Assembly: GCA_902619165.1 (NCBI GenBank)
Contig: CACNDI010000002.1
Coordinates: 154,523-218,522, forward strand
From: an uncultured Alphaproteobacteria bacterium
Lineage (GTDB): Bacteria; Pseudomonadota; Alphaproteobacteria; Rhodobacterales; Rhodobacteraceae
Direction: 5' to 3'
DNA: 64,000 nt
Part shown: positions 45,632 through 56,588 of the stretch, in pieces
Position numbering within the stretch: position 1 is the stretch's first letter
How the letters are laid out: each line of letters opens with the position of its first letter
Notes under the pieces: model-generated
What the model was told of the DNA's origin: nothing
What the model saw: only the letters and a program-made list of their open reading frames with translations
Databases searched by the model: none
Program-made: the position numbers and the translations under genes

Positions 45632-47413
45632 TTATAGATCGTGATCGATTATTTTTAATTTAAGTTCATCTAACTGTTCTACGGTTGGATTTCTGGGGGA
45701 TCCAAGCATAGGGTCCTCTGCTTTTTGGTTCATAGGAAACATAATAACTTCTCTTATATTATCTTCCTTAGCCAAAAGCATTACTATCCTATCAATGCCA
45801 GCAGCACATCCTCCATGAGGTGGAGCACCATATTTTAAAGCATTTACTAAACCTGAAAACTGGCTCTCAACCTCCTCTTTTGTATAGCCCGCAATTTCAA
45901 ACGCCTTAAACAAGTTCTCTAGTTTATGATTTCTAATTGCGCCAGACAAAATCTCATACCCATTACACGACAAATCATACTGCATTCCCAATACGCTCAA
46001 AGGATCAATATCTTCACTCAATAAATCGGTTTTAGGCATCGAGAAAGGGTTATGTGAAAACTCAATTTTTCCTGTCTCTGTATCTCTTTCATACATTGGA
46101 AAATCAGTGATCCAACAAAACTCATAAGAATTTGAATTTGTAATGTCTAATTCGATGCCAACGATTTCCCTAGCCTTGCTAGCAATATCATTAAAATGGG
46201 CAGGTACACCACCCAAGAAAAAGGCTGCATCTCCTTTATCAAGACCGAGAAAATTTCTTAATTTTTCTGTCTTTTTCTCGCCTAAGTTTTTTGCTATTGG
46301 TCCCGCTGCTTCTAAATTACCACTATCATCTGACCGCCAAAAGATATAGCCCATACCTGGTAGTCCTTGCTCTTGCGCAAACTTGTTCATTCTGTCACAA
46401 AATTTTCTACTGCCTCCACCTTTTGCTGGTATTACTTTGATCTGTGTTCCATCTTTACTCAAAATATCGGCAAAGATCTTAAACCCTGAAGAAACAAAAA
46501 ACTCGGAAACATCCATCATTTTTATTGGATTTCTTAAATCTGGTTTATCAGTACCATACCACTCCATAGATTGGCCAAAACTAATAATAGGAAAGTTATT
46601 ATTAACTGCATAGGAGTCCGAAAAATTTTCAAAGAGTTTGACAAACACTTTTTCTACCAACTTAAACACATCATGTTCCTCGACAAAAGACATCTCTATA
46701 TCTAGCTGATAAAAGTCAGTTGGAGATCTATCAGATCTAGGATCTTCATCTCGAAAGCACGGTGCAATCTGGAAATATTTATCAAACCCACCAACCATTA
46801 TTAGCTGCTTGTAGATTTGAGGAGCTTGCGGTAGCGCATAAAACCTTCCAGGATGTAATCGTGAGGGAATTAAAAAATCTCGCGCTCCTTCCGGAGAAGA
46901 TGATGATATTATTGGCGTTTGAAATTCGTTGAAACCGTTTTCCCACATCTCTTTTCGTATAAACTCGATTATCTTTGATCTCAATATTATATTCTGGTGT
47001 ATTCCGTCTCTCCTTAAATCGAGGAAACGATACTTAAGTCTTGTTTCTTCTGGATATGGAAGATCTCCAAAAACAGGCAAAGGAAGCTCCTCAGAAGCCC
47101 CTAAAATATTTATTTTTGCTATGAAGACCTCAATCTCCCCTGTGGGCAATTTTTCATTTATTAAAGAACTATCTCTCTTTCTCACAGTTCCTTCTATTGA
47201 TATGCACCACTCTGCTCTCACATTTTCTACATCTTTAAAAACGGGACTATCAGGATCAGCTAAAACTTGGGTAAGACCAAAATGATCTCTTAGGTCAATG
47301 AAAAGCACGCCTCCATGATCACGTACTCTATGTACCCAACCAGAGAGCTTTACGAGCTCCCCATCGTTTCCTGCTCGTAATTCATTACAGTTATGTGATC
47401 TGTACAAATGCAT
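45632..47413 (-). CDS. aspS: Aspartyl-tRNA synthetase
   Basis: The 593-residue class IIb synthetase has an N-terminal anticodon-binding OB fold ([22 protein letters not shown]), motif 2 at [20 protein letters not shown], the bacterial GAD insertion (about 310-410) and motif 3 [11 protein letters not shown]. Whether it charges only tRNA-Asp or also tRNA-Asn cannot be decided here; gatCAB or asnS elsewhere would tell. Single gene, divergent from carB. Confidence 0.95.
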   Translation of the reverse strand: MHLYRSHNCNELRAGNDGELVKLSGWVHRVRDHGGVLFIDLRDHFGLTQVLADPDSPVFKDVENVRAEWCISIEGTVRKRDSSLINEKLPTGEIEVFIAKINILGASEELPLPVFGDLPYPEETRLKYRFLDLRRDGIHQNIILRSKIIEFIRKEMWENGFNEFQTPIISSSSPEGARDFLIPSRLHPGRFYALPQAPQIYKQLIMVGGFDKYFQIAPCFRDEDPRSDRSPTDFYQLDIEMSFVEEHDVFKLVEKVFVKLFENFSDSYAVNNNFPIISFGQSMEWYGTDKPDLRNPIKMMDVSEFFVSSGFKIFADILSKDGTQIKVIPAKGGGSRKFCDRMNKFAQEQGLPGMGYIFWRSDDSGNLEAAGPIAKNLGEKKTEKLRNFLGLDKGDAAFFLGGVPAHFNDIASKAREIVGIELDITNSNSYEFCWITDFPMYERDTETGKIEFSHNPFSMPKTDLLSEDIDPLSVLGMQYDLSCNGYEILSGAIRNHKLENLFKAFEIAGYTKEEVESQFSGLVNALKYGAPPHGGCAAGIDRIVMLLAKEDNIREVIMFPMNQKAEDPMLGSPRNPTVEQLDELKLKIIDHDL

Positions 47414-47531
47414 CTAATCTACCTATTCACTAACCAAAAACTTATTGATTTTATTAGTGACAGTTTTAAAAAGGGTTATGTTTATAAATTCTTGTACACT
47501 TATAGTTTCACGAATTAAAGAAAAAATTTAA

Positions 47532-50500
47532 ATGCCAAAACGAATTGATATAAAGTCAGTTTTAATTATCGGTGCAGGACCCATAATTATAGGACAGGCT
47601 TGCGAGTTTGATTACAGCGGTGCTCAAGCATGTAAGGCACTCAAAGAAGAAGGTCTTAGAGTTATTCTAGTTAATTCAAATCCCGCCACAATTATGACAG
47701 ATCCAGAACTTGCCGATGTTACCTACATAGAACCAATAAATTCAGAAGTAATAGAGAAAATTATTAAGATAGAAAAACCAGATGCTATTTTACCAACAAT
47801 GGGTGGACAAACAGCACTTAATATTGCGATCGAGTTGGATAAGGCAGGAACGCTAAAGGATTATAATGTTGCGCTTATCGGAGCTAATAGGAATGCAATA
47901 GAGAAAGCGGAAGATCGAAAACTCTTCAAACAGTCAATGGAAAGTATTGGAATAAAGAGTCCAAAATCTGAAATTGCTAATTCATTGGATGAAGCTGTAA
48001 AAGCATTAGATGTAATTGGTTTGCCCGCAGTTATTCGGCCCGGTTTTACTTTGGGAGGCAAAGGTGGCGGAGTTGCCTATAACGAAAATGACTTCAAAGA
48101 AATTTGTATGAATGGTTTAGACGCATCCCCAGCTAATCAAATTCTTATAGATCAAAGCCTCCTAGGTTGGAAAGAATTTGAGATGGAAGTAATAAGAGAT
48201 AAAAATGATAATGCCATTATAGTCTGCTCTATTGAAAACTTTGACCCTATGGGAGTCCATACAGGTGATAGCATAACCATAGCACCGGCGATGACACTTA
48301 CCGATAAAGAGTTTCAGAAAATGCGTAACAACTCTTTAGAAGTTTTAAAAGAGATCGGTGTTGAAACTGGCGGGTCTAATGTTCAATGGGCAGTAAATCC
48401 ACAAAATGGAGAAATGCTAATTATTGAAATGAACCCCCGTGTGTCTAGATCATCTGCCCTCGCATCGAAAGCAACAGGATTCCCAATAGCTAAAGTTGCC
48501 GCGAAACTAGCCATAGGCTACACACTTGATGAATTGCAGAATGATATAACAAAAACTACCCCCGCGAGTTTCGAGCCAACGATCGATTATATCGTTTTAA
48601 AAATACCTCGTTTCGCATTTGAAAAATTTCCGTCTATATCAAACGAGCTTGGTACTTCAATGAAATCGGTTGGAGAGGTTATGGCCATTGGGGCAACATT
48701 CCAAGAAAGTCTGCAAAAAGCTCTGAACTCTCTTGAAAATAAAACCTCTGGGCTTGCAATGATTCATACCAATGTGGATAAACCTGCGCTTTACAAAAAA
48801 TTATCCATAAATACTCCTGACAAAATATTTCTTATTGGGCAGGCTTTCAGAATTGGTTTCACTACTGACGAAATATACGAAATAACAAGAATAGACAAAT
48901 GGTTTTTAAATCAAATCGAGGAACTCATTCTATTTGAAAAAAGTATTTCAAACTATGGCCCAGATATAACTCAGGAGGTTTTGGGCGAGGCAAAGTCTAA
49001 AGGGTTTAGTGATCAAAGAATAGCTGAATTGTTGTCTACTTCTATGGATAATATTCAAGATAAGAGACAAAAGTACGGTATACTTCCAGTTTATAAGCGA
49101 ATTGATACCTGTGGTGGCGAATTTCAGTCCGAGGCCGCATATCTATACTCTACCTATGACATATCCACAATTTCTACTCAAATATGTGAAGCTCAACCCT
49201 CAAATAAAGACAAAGTAATAATTCTTGGCAGTGGTCCCAACAGAATCGGTCAAGGCATTGAATTCGATTACTGTTGCTGTCATGCTTGTTTTTCGCTAAG
49301 TGAAGAAGGCGTTGAAACTATAATGATTAATTGTAATCCCGAAACTGTCTCCACCGACTTTGATACCTCTGACAAACTTTACTTTGAGCCTTTAAACTTT
49401 GAGTCAGTAATGAACATAATTGAAAAAGAAAAGAAAAAGGGCAATTTGATTGGGGTAATTGTGCAGTTTGGAGGGCAGACGCCGCTCAAACTAGCCGATG
49501 ATCTTGATAGAAGGGGTGTAAAAATTTTAGGAACAACACCCAAATCTATAAATATTTCAGAAGATCGAAAACTCTTCAAAGAAGTCATTGAAAAGTTAAA
49601 ACTGAAACAACCTGAAAATACTACGGTTGGTAAAAAATCTAATGCCATGAAGGCTGCTGAGTCCCTCAGTTATCCAATAATTGCAAGACCCTCTTTTGTC
49701 TTAGGGGGTAGCTCAATGGAAATAATTCATGACCCAATGCAATTAAATAAATATTTAGAGTCAAACATAGAAATTAGCAGTAAAACTCCGCTTTTGTTAG
49801 ATAGCTATTTGGGTGCTGCGATAGAGGTTGATGTAGACTTAATCAGCGATGGAGAAGATTGTTTTGTTGCAGGGATTTTGGAGCATATCGAAGAGGCAGG
49901 TGTTCATTCTGGAGACAGTGCCTGCTCTCTACCACCACATTCTCTTGGAAAGGACATAATTGAGAAAATTAAATATCAATCTTCTCTTCTTGCCAAAGAA
50001 TTGGAAGTAATAGGGTTAATGAATATTCAATTTGCCGTAAAAGAAAGTGATATATTTGTATTGGAGGTAAATCCACGGGCAAGCAGAACAATTCCGTTTA
50101 TATCTAAAACGACTGGAATACCGCTAGCTAATCTAGCAGCAAAATTGATGATAGGTTTAAGACTATCCAGTTTATCTTTCCATAGAAAAGATTTGAATTA
50201 TGTGGCTGTCAAAGAAGCTGTGTTACCCTTTGATAGGCTACCCGGTAGCGATACCGTTTTAACCCCTGAAATGCGTTCAACTGGAGAAGTCATGGGTATT
50301 GCAGACAGCTTCGAGGGAGCTTTTTTCAAATCACAGCTTGCCGCAGGTATGCAGTTTCCTAAATCTGGGACAGTATTTTTATCAATTAGAAATGAAGATA
50401 AAACTAAAGAGATGGGTGACGCATGTAAAATTCTTGAGAAGATCGGATTTAAAATTATTGCAACAAAGGGAACGAAATCTTTTTTAGATAGGGAGGGAGT

Positions 50501-50777
50501 TGATAGCTTACCTGTAAAGAAAGTCTATGAAGGACGACCAAATATCTCGGATTTACTGAAAGATAAAAAGATAGATATTGTTATGAACACTACTGAGGGC
50601 AAACAATCACTGGAAGATAGCAAAGACATTCGATATTTAGCATTAAATAATAAGATCCCTTACTATACTACATCTCGTGGAATTATTGCTACAATTCACA
50701 GCCTTAAAGAAAATAGGGGGGGCAAGATGTCGGTAAGGGCTATACAAAAATATCATTCTCAGCTTATAACTGGTTGA
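47532..50777 (+). CDS. carB: Carbamoyl-phosphate synthase large chain
   Basis: A 1081-residue protein with two homologous ATP-grasp halves: [25 protein letters not shown] at the start and [21 protein letters not shown] at about residue 565, with metal/ATP segments [21 protein letters not shown] and [21 protein letters not shown], and a C-terminal MGS allosteric domain (about 940-1075). It makes carbamoyl phosphate for arginine and pyrimidines. carA is not adjacent, nor is greA, which often follows it. Its end overlaps that of the next gene by 14 bases. Confidence 0.96.
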   Translation: MPKRIDIKSVLIIGAGPIIIGQACEFDYSGAQACKALKEEGLRVILVNSNPATIMTDPELADVTYIEPINSEVIEKIIKIEKPDAILPTMGGQTALNIAIELDKAGTLKDYNVALIGANRNAIEKAEDRKLFKQSMESIGIKSPKSEIANSLDEAVKALDVIGLPAVIRPGFTLGGKGGGVAYNENDFKEICMNGLDASPANQILIDQSLLGWKEFEMEVIRDKNDNAIIVCSIENFDPMGVHTGDSITIAPAMTLTDKEFQKMRNNSLEVLKEIGVETGGSNVQWAVNPQNGEMLIIEMNPRVSRSSALASKATGFPIAKVAAKLAIGYTLDELQNDITKTTPASFEPTIDYIVLKIPRFAFEKFPSISNELGTSMKSVGEVMAIGATFQESLQKALNSLENKTSGLAMIHTNVDKPALYKKLSINTPDKIFLIGQAFRIGFTTDEIYEITRIDKWFLNQIEELILFEKSISNYGPDITQEVLGEAKSKGFSDQRIAELLSTSMDNIQDKRQKYGILPVYKRIDTCGGEFQSEAAYLYSTYDISTISTQICEAQPSNKDKVIILGSGPNRIGQGIEFDYCCCHACFSLSEEGVETIMINCNPETVSTDFDTSDKLYFEPLNFESVMNIIEKEKKKGNLIGVIVQFGGQTPLKLADDLDRRGVKILGTTPKSINISEDRKLFKEVIEKLKLKQPENTTVGKKSNAMKAAESLSYPIIARPSFVLGGSSMEIIHDPMQLNKYLESNIEISSKTPLLLDSYLGAAIEVDVDLISDGEDCFVAGILEHIEEAGVHSGDSACSLPPHSLGKDIIEKIKYQSSLLAKELEVIGLMNIQFAVKESDIFVLEVNPRASRTIPFISKTTGIPLANLAAKLMIGLRLSSLSFHRKDLNYVAVKEAVLPFDRLPGSDTVLTPEMRSTGEVMGIADSFEGAFFKSQLAAGMQFPKSGTVFLSIRNEDKTKEMGDACKILEKIGFKIIATKGTKSFLDREGVDSLPVKKVYEGRPNISDLLKDKKIDIVMNTTEGKQSLEDSKDIRYLALNNKIPYYTTSRGIIATIHSLKENRGGKMSVRAIQKYHSQLITG

Positions 50778-51720
50778 TAACCTTTTTTTCATTAAAAAAT
50801 GCTATTAAATTTTCAACTGCCAGCATTCCCATTTTTGTTCTTGTTTCATGTGTAGCCGATCCTATATGAGGGTACAATGTTACATTTGATAAGCGTCTCA
50901 GTCTCAGAGGGACGTTTGGCTCATTAAGATAGACATCCAAACCAGCACCGGCAAGTTTTTTCTTTTCCAGCAAATCTATAAGTGCCATTTGGTCAATAAC
51001 ATCTCCCCTTGATGTATTAATTAAAAATGACGAGGGCCTTATTTTCTTCATTCTGCTCTTTGAAATAAAGTTCTTATTTTCCTTGTCGCTTGACAGATGC
51101 AAAGAAATTACATCGCTTTCTTCCAGTAAGGCATCTAAGTCAAAACGAACACTTGCCTCAAATTTAAGATCCGTCACCGGGGAACGATTATAGTAAAGGA
51201 CTTTCATGCCAAATACCTCATGTGCACGCTTTCCAAAAGCTTTACCAATTCTTCCCATTCCTACAAGCCCAAGAGTTTTTCCGCGAACACCGACTCCCAG
51301 ATTCTCTGTTAACGAGAAACCTTTCCATTCACCCTGTCGCAACATTGTTTCCAATAGAAATGCATTGCGTGTAATAGATAGAAGTAAAAGTGTGGCTATA
51401 TCAACAGTAGCTTCCGTTAATACGTCGGGAGTATTGGTGATGATAACATTATTTTGTTTGGCTGATTGTAAATCTATATGATCCACACCCACACCAATAT
51501 TTGCGACGATTTTCACTTTCTTGTTAGGAAGAGTAAGAAGCTCATCTGTAATACTATCTGTTACAGTACAAACTATTCCATCGGCATTTTCCATTGCTTT
51601 TCTTAATATATTGTTACTAAATACTTTATCTTCACGATTGAATGAAACTCGAAAATACTGTTTTAACTTTGATTCTACTTCATCAGGTATATCCCTAGTG
51701 ACGATTATCTTTGGTTTCAT
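50764..51720 (-). CDS. gyaR: D-2-hydroxyacid dehydrogenase, probable glyoxylate reductase
   Basis: The 318-residue enzyme has the NAD loop [12 protein letters not shown] near residue 150, catalytic Arg in [11 protein letters not shown], Glu in [11 protein letters not shown], and His in [11 protein letters not shown]. The pattern fits the glyoxylate/hydroxypyruvate reductase branch. Glyoxylate released by malyl-CoA lyase is a plausible substrate, but other 2-oxoacids cannot be excluded. It appears to follow csaA by 14 bases in a proC-csaA-gyaR run. Confidence 0.82.
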   Translation of the reverse strand: MKPKIIVTRDIPDEVESKLKQYFRVSFNREDKVFSNNILRKAMENADGIVCTVTDSITDELLTLPNKKVKIVANIGVGVDHIDLQSAKQNNVIITNTPDVLTEATVDIATLLLLSITRNAFLLETMLRQGEWKGFSLTENLGVGVRGKTLGLVGMGRIGKAFGKRAHEVFGMKVLYYNRSPVTDLKFEASVRFDLDALLEESDVISLHLSSDKENKNFISKSRMKKIRPSSFLINTSRGDVIDQMALIDLLEKKKLAGAGLDVYLNEPNVPLRLRRLSNVTLYPHIGSATHETRTKMGMLAVENLIAFFNEKKVINQL

Positions 51721-51734
51721 TTAATTGGTCCTTC

Positions 51735-52061
51735 TTAATGAACCCTATTACCAATAACAGCTTTATATTCAGGTGCTATTAAAATAATATCACCAACATT
51801 TTGGCCATCAACACCAAGTACAAGGACTTCCGAAATAAATGGCCCAACTTGTTTAGGCTTTAGACTTGTCACAGCTATAACCAACTTTCCTATAAGCATT
51901 TGAGTTGTATAGAGAGACGTGATCTGAGCAGATGAAGTCTTAATCCCCATTTCTTCCCCAAAATTTATCCATAGTTTGTATGCTGGTTTTTTAGCTTCCC
52001 TAAAAATTTCAGCTTTAACGATCTCTCCAACTCTTAAATCAGTATCAAAAAAATCCGTCAT
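51735..52061 (-). CDS. csaA: CsaA-like tRNA-binding domain protein
   Basis: A protein of about 108 residues: FDTDLRVGEIVKAEIF, KPAYKLWINFGEEMGIKTSSAQIT and VLVLGVDGQNVGDIILIAP, matching the CsaA stand-alone tRNA-binding OB fold. CsaA was proposed as an export chaperone and binds tRNA; its physiological role is unclear. The frame opens with a TTG at 52076, but the ATG at 52061 gives the usual family start MTDFFDTDLRVG and I prefer it. Confidence 0.88.
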   Translation of the reverse strand: MTDFFDTDLRVGEIVKAEIFREAKKPAYKLWINFGEEMGIKTSSAQITSLYTTQMLIGKLVIAVTSLKPKQVGPFISEVLVLGVDGQNVGDIILIAPEYKAVIGNRVH

Positions 52062-52106
52062 TTCTAAACGTACCAAAATTTCAGATTGAAAGCATTAATT
52101 AAAAGC

Positions 52107-52931
52107 TTAAACTTTACTTAGTTCTTTTGATCTTTGTGCTGCAGCTTTTATTGCTGCTGAGAAAATCTTTGGCAGACCGTTATCCTTATTCATCATTACG
52201 GCCAATGCTTCATGGGTCGTTCCACCAGGACTGGTCACATTTTCTCTCAATTTTTGGGGCTTTAATGATGAATTGACTATTAAGCTTCCAGCACCATCGA
52301 TTGTATGCTTTACTAATTTAAAAGCTTCATCATAAGAAAGACCCAAATTAATACCAACCTCTGTCATCAACTCAGCAATCAGAAAAATGTAGGCTGGGCC
52401 GGAACCTGAAATTGCCGTGACAGCATCAAATTTTCTCTCCTCAACAAATTTTACTGTTTCCCCAAAAGCCTCTAATAATAAAGCCAAATTCTTTGACTGT
52501 TTTGGTTCAACCCTTTTATTCTCTTTAACTGCTGTAACACCTTTTAGTATCTCTGCGGGTAAGTTAGGCATTATCCTTACAATCGACTCATCTTTTCCAA
52601 TTATATCCTCAAGTCTATTTATTTTAATCCCAGCAAGCATTGAAACAAAAGTAACGTTTTTTTTGGAAAGCCCTTTTAGCTTTAGTTTAATCTCATCTAG
52701 AGACTGTGGTTTTACTCCTATAAAGCAATAATCAAATGATACATCTGCTTTTGTATTTATATTCAGCCCATTTCTCTTTTTTTCAAGTAGCCACTCAGAG
52801 GGTTTCGGATCATCCACATAAATATCTTGGGGCGATATTGATTTTTTTAACCACGCATCTAAGATTGCAGACGCCATCTTTCCACAACCAATAATTTTAA
52901 TTCGTTGATTAATTTTCTTTTCTGAAGTCAC
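52107..52931 (-). CDS. proC: Pyrroline-5-carboxylate reductase
   Basis: The 274-residue NADPH enzyme begins IKIIGCGKMASAILDAW, has RIMPNLPAEILKGVTA, and the C-terminal signature AISGSGPAYIFLIAELM...LRENVTSPGGTTHEAL. It catalyses the last step of proline synthesis. It starts ten bases after the ybjN-like gene, a pairing common in Alphaproteobacteria. Confidence 0.95.
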   Translation of the reverse strand: MTSEKKINQRIKIIGCGKMASAILDAWLKKSISPQDIYVDDPKPSEWLLEKKRNGLNINTKADVSFDYCFIGVKPQSLDEIKLKLKGLSKKNVTFVSMLAGIKINRLEDIIGKDESIVRIMPNLPAEILKGVTAVKENKRVEPKQSKNLALLLEAFGETVKFVEERKFDAVTAISGSGPAYIFLIAELMTEVGINLGLSYDEAFKLVKHTIDGAGSLIVNSSLKPQKLRENVTSPGGTTHEALAVMMNKDNGLPKIFSAAIKAAAQRSKELSKV

Positions 52932-52941
52932 TTATATTTAC

Positions 52942-53445
52942 CTAAGCGTAACCTGCTATCTTTCCAAAAGCTGCCGACATAGCATCTTTTGGCATCACTT
53001 CTCCCCAACAGCTCTTTTGGAAGGTTGGATAAAATTTTTCCGCTGTTTCAACAGAAGATTTTATCCAATCTCTTAGCTCTGTATTGGAGATAATCAATTC
53101 GTCCGAAAATAATATGTTAGTAGTGTAATTCATTAATTGTTCTACATTGTCATAGGTGAAGCTACCATCAACATCACTGCCATTCACTAAATTGATAGTT
53201 TCATAGAGCTTTACCAGTTTTTTTCTTGGTGGGATCATTTCAAATGTACAAATCGTTTTAAAGAGGTTTCGCGATACATTCCAGCTAGCAATGATAGTAT
53301 ACTTTTTCCAACCTCCGTCTATCCTAACGATTATCTCATTATCATCATCTCTAGCGAATTCCCAACTTTCTTCATGCGCTATTAGTTCCAAGGCATCTAT
53401 TGGATGCGTTTCATCTAAAAATATAATTGACGTTGCTCGTGTCAT
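52942..53445 (-). CDS. YbjN domain-containing protein
   Basis: The 167-residue protein matches the alphaproteobacterial YbjN family: HPIDALELIAHEESWEFARDDD, WNVSRNLFKTICTFEMIPP, LYETINLVNGSDVDGSFTYD. The fold resembles type III secretion chaperones; function is not established. It is the first gene of the ybjN-proC-csaA-gyaR run and is separated from ubiK by about 100 bases. Confidence 0.82.
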   Translation of the reverse strand: MTRATSIIFLDETHPIDALELIAHEESWEFARDDDNEIIVRIDGGWKKYTIIASWNVSRNLFKTICTFEMIPPRKKLVKLYETINLVNGSDVDGSFTYDNVEQLMNYTTNILFSDELIISNTELRDWIKSSVETAEKFYPTFQKSCWGEVMPKDAMSAAFGKIAGYA

Positions 53446-53546
53446 GGGGTTACTGCTCCTCTTTTTCTGTCAGTATACCCACAAAATTTAGAAATCTCTA
53501 CTACAATTAGGTATTCTAGCCTCATCTCCACTATATCTTGTAAATA

Positions 53547-53783
53547 TTAGCTTTTTAAATTTTTCTTTCTTTTTGTAGACGGCTTACTTTTATTCCTTAA
53601 TTCTTCCACACTCAGCTTAAGTGCTTCAAACTCTTCTCTTGTAACAAAGTCCCTGTCAGCTAACCAACCATCTAACCAAGTCTTGAAAACATTCTCTGCT
53701 TCGTTTTTGGCCGAATGTGCTGCTCCAAAGGCATCTGCCATAACTTTAGAAAGATTATCAATAAACGGGTTTTTAAATTGCAT
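53547..53783 (-). CDS. ubiK: UbiK-type accessory factor for ubiquinone biosynthesis
   Basis: A 78-residue protein: an N-terminal amphipathic part (FIDNLSKVMADAFGAA), a coiled coil with DFVTREEFEALKLSVEELRNK, and a Lys-rich tail. This is the BMFP/UbiK layout. UbiK binds UbiJ and supports aerobic ubiquinone synthesis in Proteobacteria. It is divergent from lgt. Confidence 0.85.
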   Translation of the reverse strand: MQFKNPFIDNLSKVMADAFGAAHSAKNEAENVFKTWLDGWLADRDFVTREEFEALKLSVEELRNKSKPSTKRKKNLKS

Positions 53784-53846
53784 CGATTCTCCTTTAAATT
53801 TTTATATTTTAACGTTAAACAAAAATATAATTGGAATTTTAGTTTT

Positions 53847-54752
53847 TTGGAGGAAAAAATCTTTCAATATCCAAATATAAGTGAGACCGCCTTTACTTTA
53901 AATTTATTTGGGTTGCATCTTAATGTACAATGGTATGGTTTATCGTACATAGCCGGTATACTTTTGGCTTGGTTTTTTATGGCAAAGCTTGTGCAAAATA
54001 AAGACCTGTGGTTTGCAAATAAGAGTATTATTGAAAGATCTGAAGTAGATGATCTAATTACCTACATGATTTTGGGTATCATTGTAGGGGGTAGGTTAGG
54101 GTATTGTCTCTTCTACGCACCTGCATACTATTTTGATAATCCCATTAGAACTTTGTATGTATGGGAAGGTGGGATGTCATTTCACGGAGGCTTTTTAGGA
54201 GTGTTAATAGCTGGCATTTTATTTGGCATGAGGAAAAAAATTAGCTTGTTGTCTTTAGGTGATTTGATCGCATTTGCATCCCCTCCTGGATTATTTTTTG
54301 GCAGAATTGCAAATTTTATTAATGGCGAGCTCTGGGGTAAACCAACAACCTCAACATTTGGAATCCAGTTTACAAAAGGTCAGGGGAAATTTTGTCCAAG
54401 CTCAAATGAAATACCCTGTTTCAGGCATCCGTCGCAATTGTATGAAGCGTTCTTTGAAGGTATCGTTTTGATGATTATTTTTTATTATCTTGTTTTTTTC
54501 TACAAAGCGCTAAAAAAACCAGGCGTCATTTTTGGCTCTTTTTTGCTAGGATACGGTGTTATAAGGTTTTCAATTGAATTTCTAAGAGAACCTGACGCTT
54601 TTTTCATAACCAATGAAAATCCCTATGGATATGTAATCGAGCTTTTACCAGGTGTAGGAATATCAATGGGACAACTTCTCACAATTCCAATGATTATTTT
54701 TGGATTTTTAATGATTTTTTTGATCACCAAGCGAAATCTTGATGCAAATTGA
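53847..54752 (+). CDS. lgt: Prolipoprotein diacylglyceryl transferase (start codon ambiguous)
   Basis: The inner-membrane protein has seven or so membrane segments and the Lgt signature GLFFGRIANFINGELWGKPT near residue 150, with YGLSYIAGILLAW near the start and RHPSQLYEAFFEG later. It adds diacylglycerol to the lipobox Cys of prolipoproteins such as LptM. There is no ATG or GTG at a sensible place. The first usable codon is TTG at 53847 (301 residues), but a strong GGAGG at 53849-53853 lies inside that start and points to ATC at 53859, exactly where homologues place Met before FxxPxI. Either a rare ATC start or a TTG start. Confidence 0.9.
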   Translation: MEEKIFQYPNISETAFTLNLFGLHLNVQWYGLSYIAGILLAWFFMAKLVQNKDLWFANKSIIERSEVDDLITYMILGIIVGGRLGYCLFYAPAYYFDNPIRTLYVWEGGMSFHGGFLGVLIAGILFGMRKKISLLSLGDLIAFASPPGLFFGRIANFINGELWGKPTTSTFGIQFTKGQGKFCPSSNEIPCFRHPSQLYEAFFEGIVLMIIFYYLVFFYKALKKPGVIFGSFLLGYGVIRFSIEFLREPDAFFITNENPYGYVIELLPGVGISMGQLLTIPMIIFGFLMIFLITKRNLDAN

Positions 54753-55800
54753 AAAAAAGATAAAAGATTTAATTAAAAAAAGTGGTCCAATAAGCATATC
54801 ACAATATATGGAAATATGCTTGTGGGATGATAAAAATGGATATTACACATCCAGTCAAGTATTAGGGGGAGATGGTGACTTCATTACATCTCCTGAGATC
54901 TCTCAAACATTTGGTGAGCTTATAGGGCTATGGGCATTGAGTTTTTACCAAGAATTTATAAATAAAAAACATCTATGTATAACAGAGCTAGGTTCTGGTA
55001 GAGGAACACTTCTCAAGGACGCCATTAGAACTATTTATAAGGTTACCAATAATAAAATAAACCTTGAGATTACAATATTGGAAAAATCCGAGAGACTAAT
55101 AACTCTGCAGAAAGAAAATCTCAAAAATAAAAATGTTAAGTGGATATCAGATATCAAAAGCTTGAGTTCAGAACCACAAATAATTATTGCAAATGAATTT
55201 TTTGATGCCCTTCCTATAAACCAATATGTGAGAAGTAACGAAGGCTGGAACGAAAAAAAAATAGCGATAAAAAATGGTGAACTATGTTTCACCTTGGATA
55301 ATAAAATCTGGGTACCTAGTGACAGTATTTTTTCAGATTTTAAAGTAGGAGATACACTTGAATATTCTGAACAGACCATCTCGATTTTTTCCAATATTTG
55401 CAATCATTTAATTCAATATGATGGTGTTTTGCTTTTGGTCGATTATGGAAATATATCAGGTATTGGGGACACCCTTCAAGCCGTAAACAAGCATAAATTT
55501 AAAAGTGTTTTGGAAAAACCAGGGCAAAGTGATTTAAGTTCACACGTTAATTTCAGGCTCCTTAAAGAAATAGCTATAAAAAATAATTTGTATGTTTCGC
55601 CGATTAAAGAACAACGAAGTTTTCTACTCGCACTTGGAATAGAGGAACGCTTAAAAAGCTTAACCAGAAATGTCAGCTCAGCCATGGCAGAAACAGTAAA
55701 CTCCGAAATAAAGAGACTAATTGATCCTGATAAAATGGGTTCCCTTTTTAAAGTTATTGCGATAACAAAAACTAAAAGACATCTAGAAGGCCTGAACTGA
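54742..55800 (+). CDS. NDUFAF7/MidA-like SAM-dependent methyltransferase
   Basis: A 352-residue methyltransferase of the DUF185/NDUFAF7 family: GPISISQYMEICLWDDKNGYY, DFITSPEISQTFGELIGLW, ELGSGRGTLLKD (SAM motif), and IIIANEFFDALPINQY. The eukaryotic homologue dimethylates an arginine of complex I subunit NDUFS2; a similar role is likely in Alphaproteobacteria with complex I. I choose ATG at 54742 over the preceding TTG. It overlaps lgt by 11 bases; lgt-midA-pgeF is a known alphaproteobacterial order. Confidence 0.87.
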   Translation: MQIEKKIKDLIKKSGPISISQYMEICLWDDKNGYYTSSQVLGGDGDFITSPEISQTFGELIGLWALSFYQEFINKKHLCITELGSGRGTLLKDAIRTIYKVTNNKINLEITILEKSERLITLQKENLKNKNVKWISDIKSLSSEPQIIIANEFFDALPINQYVRSNEGWNEKKIAIKNGELCFTLDNKIWVPSDSIFSDFKVGDTLEYSEQTISIFSNICNHLIQYDGVLLLVDYGNISGIGDTLQAVNKHKFKSVLEKPGQSDLSSHVNFRLLKEIAIKNNLYVSPIKEQRSFLLALGIEERLKSLTRNVSSAMAETVNSEIKRLIDPDKMGSLFKVIAITKTKRHLEGLN

Positions 55801-55801
55801 T

Positions 55802-56563
55802 ATGGTAAAAATGTTCAAAAGCAAAAACTTACAATTTGTAAAGCATGGTTTTTTTGGTAGATCCGGTGGAGTTTCCACAGGCGTATATTCGAGTTTGAAC
55901 CTGTCAGAAAATACGACCGATAGCAAAGCCAATATTTATGCAAACAGGGCGTTGGTTTCGGATGCGCTTGATATTTCAAGTCAAAAAGTTTTCTTTCCAA
56001 ACCAACAGCATACAAACAACGTGTTATTTATTGATAACAAAGCTGACTTTGCCAAATTAAGTTACGAGCCAGTAGATGCTGTCATAACCAATTTAAAGGG
56101 TATTGGGATTGGAATACTAACCGCCGATTGCTCTCCTATCTTGGCTCATGAAAGTGAAAGCGGATTCATCTTGGCTATTCATGCAGGTTGGAAAGGTGCT
56201 CTTGCGGGAGTCTGTGAAAATGCACTAACTTCTCTTAAAGGACTTGGCGTCGATATAAAGAAAATTTCCGTTGCAATTGGTCCAACTATTTCTAAAAAAT
56301 GCTATGAAGTAAAATTTGATTTTGTTGAAAACTTTATAAAGGCTAATCCATGTTTCGAAAAATTTTTTATCAAGGAAGATGGTAATTATTTCTTTGATCT
56401 TACTTTATTTATTGAAAGTAGATTTAATCTGCTTGGAGTTTATGATATACATAACTTGGGTTTGTGTACTTACGAAAATTCTGAATTATTTTTTTCAAAT
56501 AGAAGGGCCTATCATAAATCTGAGAGAGACTTTGGCCGCATGGCTTCAATAATTTGTTTGTAA
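55802..56563 (+). CDS. pgeF: PgeF/YfiH-type multicopper-fold purine nucleoside phosphorylase
   Basis: The 253-residue protein has HGFFGRSGGVSTGVYSSLNL, NQQHTNNVLFI with a metal His, TADCSPILAHE with a metal Cys, and HAGWKGALAGV, the conserved zinc site of the YfiH family. Members cleave purine nucleosides and, in E. coli, edit peptidoglycan precursors. It begins one base after the methyltransferase stop. Confidence 0.88.
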   Translation: MVKMFKSKNLQFVKHGFFGRSGGVSTGVYSSLNLSENTTDSKANIYANRALVSDALDISSQKVFFPNQQHTNNVLFIDNKADFAKLSYEPVDAVITNLKGIGIGILTADCSPILAHESESGFILAIHAGWKGALAGVCENALTSLKGLGVDIKKISVAIGPTISKKCYEVKFDFVENFIKANPCFEKFFIKEDGNYFFDLTLFIESRFNLLGVYDIHNLGLCTYENSELFFSNRRAYHKSERDFGRMASIICL

Positions 56564-56588
56564 CCTATGAAAAAAATTTGAGGATAAT

